DNA of 64,000 bases from Mauremys mutica (lineage: Eukaryota; Chordata; Testudines; Geoemydidae). Each line of letters starts with the position of its first letter. Position 1 is the first letter of the stretch. Positions 57,501-64,000 of the stretch are shown here, piece after piece. The notes under the pieces were generated by a model. The model was not told the origin of the DNA, ran no database searches, and saw nothing but the letters and a program-made list of their open reading frames with translations. Both the position numbers and the translations under genes were made by a program. Location of the stretch: NCBI RefSeq assembly GCF_020497125.1, contig NC_059074.1:193063415-193127414 (forward strand), given 5' to 3'.

Positions 57501-59386
57501 ATAAAAACAGGTCATAAGTGTGTAAAGACAGCTTGCCATGATTAGCTATGACTCCACTGAAATAAGCAGAACAGAGTACATGAAGTGCAATTTGTTGCAT
57601 CTGCCTTTTTAAAATGAACTTGGCAGTGTGGATGCAGCCTACAGATAAAGGAATTTTAAAAGACAGTACTACTAAATTTAAATAAATATATTTGGTTTTG
57701 GAAAAGATGTAGTTAGAATTCAAACATTTGTCGCCTCTTAAAAATGAAGAAATCCTTAATCATTCATTCAAGTTTCAAATCCAAAAGGTATTAGCACAGA
57801 GAAAGGATTGCCTTTCCCTGCAGGAAACATTCCTTTCTGGTTGATTTGGATCAGTTTTGACAAAACTGGAAGGAACTGAATGTGCATAAGGAGTGGGATT
57901 GGGAGAGGTGTGGAGGCACAAACAGGCCTCCATTTAAAAAATATTAGGCCCCAATCCTACAAATTATTCCATATGAGTTCTGCAATTGTATGAAGTTCTA
58001 CTAAAGGTAATGGGGTTCTGTGTGAGCATAGAATAAATTACAGGACCACGACCAAAGTTATTTAAATGTTTTCTCGCTTAGTATTAAACAACATTGAAAT
58101 TGAAAAGTGGAAAGTCCCTTGACTTAGAAAAGAAAGAAAAAAATAAATGGAACTTCAGAAGAAAATTCTATAGCTGCATGACACAATGCACTGATGAAAA
58201 TAAGTCACCAGCAGTCAGATCACACACAGAGGTTTTTAATACTGGATTCCCTATTTGTACAGATGGAAATGTTCTGCTTAAAAAATGATGGCATGATCTG
58301 CTCCAAGACAACAGAGAGATGCTGCTTAAGTATTCATATATGAATTATGATAGAGTCCATTCTTTCCTGCAGTCGAGAGAAAGATTCAGAAGACAGATGA
58401 AACCTTTAGGAAAAGGGTCTCACATAACCAGAGTATGTGTGTTGTGCAACTGAACTTCAGTTACCCAGTTTAGGCAGCGCTGCAAATTACAAGTTTAGGT
58501 CTAGCCTGTAAATTTCTAAGACAATCCAATCCTCAAAACAAAAATGCTGCAAACACCAACACCAGTTTTTAACTTTTTTGTTTACAACAAATCCTTGTGC
58601 TTCAGTGAATTGCAACTGTCTGGGAAATAACAAGGCTAACTGGGCCAGTTTCCCCATCAGTCAATAAGCTCTTTCAGAGCATCAGAACAAACGGAACCTT
58701 ATAATGGGAACCAAACTGATGTAATTTGGAAAAAAAAAAAAAAAGAGAAGAGATACCCCCTCTTCTCGGGCCAGCCAACCTGTTTGATGCCTTATACACA
58801 CACCCCAGCCCGTTACAGCGTGAAAACACCAAGCTTAGCAGTTACTGACTTGCATTAAACATACAGCACCTAGCACATTAGGGGCCTGCTCTCAGTAGGA
58901 CAAGCCTTTGCACAGCTGACAAGTTAAGGTGTGTGGGGGGCGGGGAGGTGAAAACGGGATGGAAGGGTGGGGGGGGTCCCTCTGTGTGCCCCAGGAGGCT
59001 TTAGGGAGTGGGTATCGCTTGTGGGAATACGGTTGGGGCGCCCCTCCTGGGGATCCGCTCCCACAGGGTTGTGGGGTATCTCAAACTGGGGGAGCCCGTC
59101 TCTGCAGAGTGCTGCGCCGTATCCCCGCACCCCGGGGCGGGAAGCAGTAACCCCCATGCGGGGCGGGGCGGCCCGGCCTGGCTCCTCGGGCCTCACCCTC
59201 CGCCTTGTTCTTGCTACTGGGATCGGCAGCGGCCGCCGCCGCCCCTCCATCTTCCGGGCCCCCAGCGCCGCTTTCCCCAGCAGCCGCCGCCACCCTCCGC
59301 CTGCTGCACCTTCCGCCGCCCCGCGTCTCCGGGGCCGGGGACCTGAGGCGGAGCTTGTCACCACCCTTCCGCCGTCTGCTAGCCAT
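45440..59386 (-). CDS. ETAA1: ETAA1, ATR kinase activator (spliced, 6 coding exons)
   Basis: The gene product is an RPA-bound activator of the ATR checkpoint kinase at stalled replication forks in the nucleus (family knowledge). Coding exons on the minus strand: 59386-59197, 56761-56627, 56329-56253, 50604-50486, 50137-47949 and 45555-45440. All introns are GT-AG and the codon phases join exactly, giving 2826 nt (941 codons plus stop), close to the roughly 926 residues of the human protein. Visible motifs: basic N-terminus MASRRRK; the segment DIQQEIFWDPHSPI with its tryptophan near residue 98, matching the ATR-activating region; VDISDIVNRIAPQ; GMWIG; acidic DDFDDWDIDLLADDS near residues 388-402; FDDWNDPKFPDE near 611-622; and a basic C-terminus EEIERKKQEALARRKSRMQ resembling RPA32-binding tails. 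The start ATG lies in a CpG-rich region. Splice sites were read by eye, not confirmed by transcripts. Confidence 0.93.
45556..47948 (-). other. ETAA1: ETAA1 intron 5
   Basis: Bounded by the GTATTT donor (47948-47947) and TTGCAG acceptor (45557-45556). No recognised repeat or nested gene. Confidence 0.8.
47949..50137 (-). CDS. ETAA1: ETAA1 coding exon 5 (large central exon)
   Basis: This 2189-nt exon holds most of the protein, as in other vertebrate ETAA1 genes. Acceptor CCATTTAG; donor ACAACAG|GTATTT. It opens with DHKIKNTEEELMKLAKQFD and is fully open. It is Ser/Thr/Asn-rich and probably disordered, with conserved acidic islands: DDFDDWDIDLLADDS, FDDWNDPKFPDEVLDMF and EDDDLLYQVCDDVEK. The middle cluster falls where human ETAA1 binds RPA70 (inferred by position). 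Reading continues 33 codons past the donor before a stop at 47848-47850, so intron 5 retention would give a different C-terminus. Confidence 0.95.
50486..50604 (-). CDS. ETAA1: ETAA1 coding exon 4
   Basis: Acceptor TTGTTCAG and donor ACACG|GTAAG, 119 nt. It encodes DEKTGCSEGSLLGMWIG, then EDAIPCTPGVVKVRTRTKL. The GMWIG and AIPCTP motifs are conserved in ETAA1. It ends in phase 2, its CG joining the first A of exon 5 to make Arg. Confidence 0.9.
53563..55943 (-). mobile_element. 5'-truncated Tx1-type (L1 superfamily) LINE in ETAA1 intron 3
   Basis: A GC-rich insert in AT-rich intron 3, in the same orientation as ETAA1. The minus strand carries, in order, the C-terminal edge of the endonuclease (WHFNNSLLEDVGFMVSF, near 55900), a linker (EQLEWEVLELER), RT motifs (EKAFDRVDLGYLLGTLRAFG, then WGVRQGCPLSGQLYAL and LLAYADDVLL) and a C-terminal region (QALQRLLYGAGS, RQRLVLLEVTRVRDLLDYD). 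These match the Tx1-like LINE polyprotein of fish, frogs and turtles. Most of the endonuclease is missing and frameshifts and stops break the frame repeatedly, so it is dead. The exact 3' end and target duplication were not resolved. Confidence 0.85.
54618..55301 (-). pseudogene. Tx1-LINE reverse transcriptase remnant
   Basis: This is the longest unbroken stretch of the LINE: it contains FDRVDLGYLLGTL, the RQGCPLSG fingers/palm motif and an intact YADD catalytic box. Just upstream, in another frame, EFSEALPRKLWNWHPILLLS runs directly from the segment before the RT core to the N-W-x-P motif. About 70 residues expected between them in related elements appear deleted. Confidence 0.8.
56253..56329 (-). 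CDS. ETAA1: ETAA1 coding exon 3
   Basis: Acceptor TTTTGTAG and donor CCACAG|GTAATT, 77 nt. It encodes NERKKQATSR followed by VDISDIVNRIAPQ, a conserved ETAA1 block just after the ATR-activating segment. It is separated from exon 2 by a short intron of 297 bp and ends in phase 0. Confidence 0.92.
56627..56761 (-). CDS. ETAA1: ETAA1 coding exon 2 (ATR-activating region)
   Basis: The acceptor is TTCACACAG and the donor CTAG|GTAACT, giving 135 nt. It encodes SCLYKTPKRLNSRSR, then FSSPANDTDIQQEIFWDPHSP and THKL. The FWDPHSP core with its tryptophan is the signature of the ETAA1 ATR-activating domain. It starts and ends in phase 1. Confidence 0.92.
56762..59196 (-). other. ETAA1: ETAA1 intron 1
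   Basis: AT-rich except at its start in the CpG island; includes a poly-A run near 58730-58744. No nested gene is recognised. Confidence 0.8.
59197..59386 (-). CDS. ETAA1: ETAA1 coding exon 1
   Basis: The exon begins at the ATG (59386) of MASRRRKGGDK and ends in phase 1 at a GAGG|GTGAGG donor (GT at 59196-59195). It encodes 63 residues plus one base and is rich in Ala, Gly and Arg because it lies in a CpG island. The N-terminal SRRRK resembles the start of mammalian ETAA1. The single leftover G joins AA of exon 2 to make Glu. Confidence 0.85.
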
Positions 59387-59481
59387 GGCGCGCGGCCCGG
59401 CGGCTCAGCATGGCGGCCCCCAACCGGCCGCTCACGCCGCCGCCGCCATCTTCCCCAGCGCCGCGAGCTCGCCCCGGCCCG

Positions 59482-59518
59482 GATTGGTCGAAATCAGCTC
59501 GGCTGGGGCCGTGATTGG
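59482..59518 (-). promoter_or_regulatory. ETAA1: Paired CCAAT boxes upstream of ETAA1
   Basis: GATTGG occurs at 59482-59487 and 59513-59518 on the plus strand, so the gene strand reads CCAATC twice, 31 bp apart, roughly 95-130 bp upstream of the ATG. Paired CCAAT boxes at about three helical turns are a classic NF-Y arrangement in TATA-less CpG promoters. Binding is inferred. Confidence 0.6.
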
Positions 59519-59609
59519 TCTCGAGCGCACAGAAGTGCGGACGCGGCAGGGAACTATAACAGCAAGCGAAGCAGCGCTCAATAGAGGCGGTTCCTTCTGC
59601 ACAATACAG

Positions 59610-59960
59610 ACCCCTCCCACTCCCCCTTCACTACAGAGTCCTCCCTTCATATCCCTCCCACTGCCCTCTCATTACACCACTCCCCTCACTACAGACCCCT
59701 CCCACTGCCCCCTCATTACACCCACCCCTCCCACTACCCATCCGTTACAGACCCCTCCCACTGCCCCCTCATTACACCCACCCCTGACTACACACCCCTC
59801 CCACTGCTCCCTTATTACACCCACCCCTGACTACACACCCCTCCCACTTCCCATCTACTACAGACCACTCCCACTGCCCCCTTATTACACCCTGCTCTCC
59901 TCATGACAGACCCCTTCCCTCACTACAGATCCATCCCACTGCCCCCTCATTACAAACCCC
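59610..59960. repeat. Pyrimidine-rich minisatellite (CCCCTCCCACTGCCCCCTCATTACA)
   Basis: Irregular repeats of ACCCCTCCCACTGCCCC and CTCATTACACC, with units of about 25-60 bp, start some 220 bp upstream of the ETAA1 ATG. They keep a plus-strand frame open, which has no recognisable product. Confidence 0.85.
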
Positions 59961-60077
59961 TCCTTTAACGATCTTGGGGTTCATTACATAACAAACTAGT
60001 GAATGAAACTTTATTAAAACAAACTAGAAAGCATCTCTGGTGAACTGCTGCATGCAGCCGTGTGGTATTCCCAACCC

Positions 60078-60646
60078 CATGGGTGCCAGGTTTGTATAAT
60101 TTTTGATGGTGCCCAGAACGGGTCCAAGCAGAACTGTCCCCACCATAGGATGGACTGGGGCAACTGGCCTGGGCCCCGTGCTTTGGGGAGCCCTGCCCTT
60201 CAGGGGGATACAGGGTCCAGGCAGAGCTGTCCCGTCCATAGGACGGACCAGGGCAACCACCCCAGGCCTTGTGCTTCAGGGGGATGTAGGGTCCAGGGCA
60301 GCCTGGGGGCTTAGTTGGGGGCCTGGTGCTGGCAGCAGTGAGTGACCTGGCCCCGTCTACTCTGCTCCATTCTGCCCTGCCCCGCCGGCTCCTGGCATGG
60401 CTCGAGGGAGGGGGTGGAAGCCAGAAAGAGGCGAAGTGGAGGCTTGGGGGAAGGTGTGGAATGGAGGTGGGTCACTCGCTCTTGCCAGTGCCAGGCCCCT
60501 CACTAACCCCAGGCCACTCTGGACCCTGTGTCCCCCTGAAGTGTGAGGCCCCACAAAGCATGGTAAGCCCAAACAAACATTGGTGGAGCTGGGCCTATGT
60601 TCCTAAATATTGGTGGAGCACGGGCTCATATAACTCACAGCCTATG
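60078..60646. mobile_element. hAT-like non-autonomous element, 569 bp, same family as 17490-19672
   Basis: Starts CATGGGTGCCAGGTTTGTAT and ends CACAGCCTATG, flanked by the perfect 8-bp duplication CCCAACCC at 60070-60077 and 60647-60654. Its left end matches the complement of the right end of 17490-19672 (the GGTTTGTATAATTTTTG and GGTTCGTATAATTTTTG segments), and its right end (CATATAA...GCCTATG) matches the complement of that element's start, so it is in opposite orientation. Confidence 0.8.
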
Positions 60647-60744
60647 CCCAACCCCTGCCTCTGAGGCACATCTCCAAATGCCTATGTTCATAATAGGGTC
60701 CCTTATGAGGGAGCATTTCTAAATTATAATCTTCTACAAACATA

Positions 60745-60875
60745 TCTCTACATCTCCCCTCACTACAAACTCCTCCCACAGGCACGCCTTTCACTACAGA
60801 TCCCTCCCACTGGCCTTCCCCTCACTACAGACCCCTCCCACTGCCCACCCCCTCATTACACACCCCTCCCTTCAC
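60745..60875. repeat. Second block of the same minisatellite
   Basis: CACTACAGACCCCTCCCACT and related units recur here, after the interval holding the hAT-like element at 60078-60646. The two blocks probably derive from one array. Confidence 0.75.
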
Positions 60876-62015
60876 TTTATTAGGAATCATATTGTGTGTA
60901 GTGATTTGAATAGATCTCTCTGTCTTAGGTATTTTAAGGTACCTGTTATCTAAGCACTTAGGAAATAGGTAGAGGTATTTAGTGGCTGGGTGCACTAGCT
61001 TTGCCAGTGTGAGCTCAAATTTTAGATTGCCAGCTGTGCCCTGTGTAACTGTGGTTCTCCAGTGTCTAACCAAGCCAGACAGTGAGTATGAATGTTCTTA
61101 CTAAGCAAGTAAATTTCTTGTAATGTCTTGTATGTCATACATCACAAGCTGGATACTTCTTTGTGACAACTCTTCCGACCCCACCTCTACTGCCTGCAAA
61201 AAATTAAATCGGAAGTATAAGCATATCTACCAAACATACAGTTCAAGGAATAAATTGCTTGTATTTTGGTGGAATGTCCAGTTAGGATTTCATTTAATCA
61301 GTTTGGAATAATCTTTTTAAAAGGATCAGTTTCCTTATAGTGCAAAACTAGTGGATGTTAGTTAAGGGTCTGGAATATGAAAAGTTTAAAACCTTTAAAA
61401 GAGTGATTCCCCAGCACTGGTTGGGTAAATTGTGAATGCTTCCATTCCCACCCTATGCCCTAGGCAAACAATGTTTTTTTTCCCAGTTCTCCAGTCTCAT
61501 GAGCACAATTAAAACCAATGGAAAGCTTTTAAGCAGAGGAACAATAAGTACCGTATTATGTATCAAATGAAAAAACATGTATTATGTGTATGGTTAAGGT
61601 TGCATACTTAATTTCAAAAACTTGGGACATTTAAAAGTTGAAGTTCTCTGGACAACTCAGTTACATTGCACATACTGAATATAAAGTGTGGCAAAAAGTT
61701 TTGTTGGGTTTTTTTAAAAAAAGGTTCCTAATGTTAGGCTCCAAAATCTATATTTAGGCATCTAAAATAAGGCCCCAGTCTTGGAATCAGATCTATATGG
61801 CAGACACAGGCATAAGTCCAGAGTAAAGCTATTTAAAATTTTTTTGGCCCTCTGCTTTAGCATATCCATTTTTAAAATCCATTATGCTTCATATGGGTGC
61901 AGGAGTTGCCTGTGTGGCTCTATTAAGATGTACATTGAAAATGTGTTGCATGCTTTTTGGTTTGGAGAAAAAAGAAAAATGAGAAGATGCTCTATATACC
62001 TTAATATGTATTAAC

Positions 62016-62813
62016 TAAGGCTGTCAAGCAATTAAAAAATTAATAGTGATTAATTGTGCAATTAATCGCATTGTTAAACAATAATAGAATATCATTTATT
62101 TAAATATTTTGGATATATATTTTCAAATATAATTATTTCAATTACAACACAGAATACAAAGTGTACAATGCTCACTTTATATTTTGATTATCAGCATGGA
62201 AGCATGTTCTCTGGAATGGTGGCCGAAGCATGAAGGGGCATATGAATCTTTAGTATATCTAGCACGTAAATACCTTGCAACACCAGCTACAAAAGTGCCA
62301 TGTGAACGTCTGTTCTCACTTTCAGGTGACATTGTAAATAAGAAGCACTCAGCAGTATCTCCCGTAAATGTAAACACACTTGTTTGTATTAGCAATTGGC
62401 TGAACAAGAAGTAGGACTGAGTGACTTGTAGGCTATAAAGTTTTGCATTGTTTTGTTTTTGAGTGCAGTTATGTAAAACAAAATCTACATATGTAAGTTA
62501 CATTTTCACAATAAAGAGATTGCACTACTGTACTTATATGAGGTGAATTGAAAAATACTATTTCTTTTATCATTTTTACAGTGCAGATCTTTGTAATACA
62601 AAATAATAATGTAAAGTGAGCTCTGTACATTTTGTATTCTGTGTTGTAATAGAAATCAATATATTTGAAAATGTAGGAAAACATCCAAAAAATAATAAAT
62701 TTCAATTGGCATTCTATTGTTTAACAGTGCGATTCATCGTGATTTTTTTTTTAATCACAGTTAATTTTTTTGAGTTAATCGCGTGAGTTAACTGCGATGA
62801 ATCAACAGCCCTA
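62016..62813 (+). mobile_element. hAT element with internal deletion
   Basis: Inverted ends TAAGGCTGTC / AACAGCCCTA, with long AT-rich subterminal inverted tracts including TTAATCGCA-type motifs. Flanking octamers GTATTAAC and ATTTGAAC are five of eight identical. It keeps the 3' end of a transposase gene (62184-62414). Confidence 0.7.
62184..62414 (+). pseudogene. hAT transposase C-terminal dimerisation domain remnant
   Basis: A 76-codon open stretch with EWWPKHEGAYESLVYLARKY followed by LATPATKVPCERLFSLSGDI and, near the end, LVCISNWLNKK. The pattern (W-W ... Y-P/S-x-L ... A-R-x-Y-L ... P-A-T-x-V-P-x-E-R-x-F-S) is the hAT family C-terminal dimerisation domain. The catalytic part of the transposase is absent. 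The frame is unbroken, but it ends at a natural stop inside a deleted element, so it is treated as a relic. Confidence 0.75.
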
Positions 62814-64000
62814 ATTTGAACCCAAGCACACCTTGGAGGGTTATAATTTGCAGCTATAACAAAATGCTGTCAGAAGCAAAAGTTATTTACTAGAGAGTGC
62901 AATGAGTTGAAGTACACTGTTTTGCTGTATATTGATAATAGTATTTTGGAGAATTACAAAAGAATCTGGCAAATTGAGACTGTTAATCCACAAATCTGAA
63001 AAGTCTTACCAAAAACCTTGCTGTCTCACCCCACTTCTTACTGACGACCTAGTGACCACTGCAGAGTACTGTAATGAGGTTGTATTACTTCATACTACAG
63101 TTCATTTACTAGTATATGCTGAAGTATTGTCATAATTAAAACTAAATTACACCTGTCAAATTAAATGAGCACTGTGAATTTTCTGATGCAGTTTCCTTGA
63201 TTCCCACCCTCCCGTAGTGTTTGTTCACTTACTAGCTAATTCACAAAATGTGATTATTCACATTGCATCTATTAGACATTAGTGAGGTTTTACCCTTACA
63301 GTAAAATGACTTTAAAAAGAAAATGTCATGATGTACAACTTGTTCTGCATGAGTGATCTTGTTACATCAGTCTCAACATATGCAAAGTTGAGTTTCCAAG
63401 AATTGGGGGTGGGAGAGGGAAGGGATTCTTATGCAGTAAAGCTGAACAGGTCTATGAAGGAAAAACAGTTTCCTATGAATTAAAGTAGCATGTGTATCTT
63501 ATTGCACTTTGAGAAATCAGCTCTGAGCCTGATTCTGATTATTCAGTTAAGAAATGTAGTAGTGGGAGTCTGTGATGTTGAAAGGTTTCTCTGTGGAGTG
63601 ATAGCCTCAAGGAGGAAGGAGTTTGAGTTTCCTTGTCATGATACTAGCAGTTGGATCATGGCTAATTGTGGTAAGGCTCTGTTCCAGGGAATAGCAACAA
63701 AATCTTAGAGCTGTGCTGCTAAGTTCTGAGACCTAGTTCCAAATCAAGAGGGATAAATAATGGAGGCGACTGAATGAATAATAAAGTTATGTGAGTTTTA
63801 ATAGTGTGCTGTCTGAGAACTTTTAGAACATTTTTTACAAGAGACAAAGAAAATCTTTTAAGGAGCTAAAATAAAAACAAATAGACTTGAAGACCAGAGG
63901 AGATTCATAATGAAACCCAAAAAATATAACATGAGCCTTGAAAATATGAGTGGAAAACACCTTCTTGTCTAAGATGCTTGTGGAAAAGAGCACAGAACCT
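62814..64000. other. No gene seen
   Basis: AT-rich; short open frames without recognised motifs. Confidence 0.5.

Larger units (their letters stand above)
58925..59580 (-). promoter_or_regulatory. ETAA1: ETAA1 promoter and exon 1 CpG island
   Basis: A sharply bounded GC- and CpG-rich block in otherwise AT-rich DNA, covering coding exon 1, the first part of intron 1 and about 190 bp upstream of the ATG. The long open frames across it on both strands are by-products of base composition. No gene is recognisable in the divergent direction. Confidence 0.75.

Noticed and set aside
58925..59364. A divergent gene sharing the ETAA1 promoter
   Set aside because: Open frames on the plus strand show no recognised protein and no convincing exon structure to the right.
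59205..59906. Plus-strand open frame of 233 codons upstream of and across ETAA1 exon 1
   Set aside because: It runs through the CpG island and then the pyrimidine-rich minisatellite (Pro/Thr repeats). No recognisable domain or splice structure.

Overview
The window looks like nuclear DNA of a turtle, probably a cryptodire. It holds one recognisable protein-coding gene, ETAA1, with vertebrate exon-intron structure on the minus strand. The background is a dense mix of repeats: a tRNA-derived SINE with a CR1-type tail (the cryptodiran SINE pattern), CR1 and MIR fragments, hAT and Tc1/mariner-type miniature elements, a DIRS-like element, a Tx1-type LINE and LTR sequences. No tRNA, rRNA, CRISPR array or bacterial-type operon is visible. 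The species is inferred from the repeat repertoire only.

Layout. 1-15.0 kb: gene-free, AT-rich DNA with MIR, CR1, hAT-like and palindromic miniature elements. 15.03-22.19 kb: a decayed minus-strand Ty3/gypsy-class retrotransposon whose remnants run Gag, protease, integrase, reverse transcriptase, RNase H. Integrase therefore lies before RT, the order described for Gmr1-like elements. Its integrase is split by a 2.18-kb hAT-like element (17490-19672) with a perfect 8-bp target duplication; this carries a GC-rich block, a 70-bp minisatellite and pieces of another LTR. 22.2-28.3 kb: SINE, an LTR-like sequence, a Charlie-type hAT and a CR1 tail. 28.3-34.28 kb: a DIRS-like element with inverted terminal repeats, an internal complementary region, a 175-bp tandem array, and decayed Gag, RT, RNase H and tyrosine recombinase. 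34.3-45.4 kb: gene-free, with MIR, nested miniature elements and an LTR-like repeat. 45.44-59.39 kb: ETAA1. 59.4-64 kb: the ETAA1 CpG-rich 5' region, a minisatellite, two more hAT-family insertions, and otherwise no gene.

ETAA1 can be assembled from six coding exons with matching splice phases into a predicted 941-residue protein. It retains the tryptophan-containing ATR-activating region, the central acidic motifs and the basic C-terminal RPA32-binding-like tail. Intron 3 holds a 5'-truncated, frameshifted Tx1-type LINE in the same orientation as the gene. Most other long open frames are spurious: the 70-bp and 175-bp arrays and the GC-rich promoter stay open in several frames without encoding recognisable proteins.

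I did not find a new multi-gene system. The most notable items are the integrase-before-RT retrotransposon, the well-preserved DIRS end and junction architecture, and two members of one hAT-like family that differ fourfold in length.
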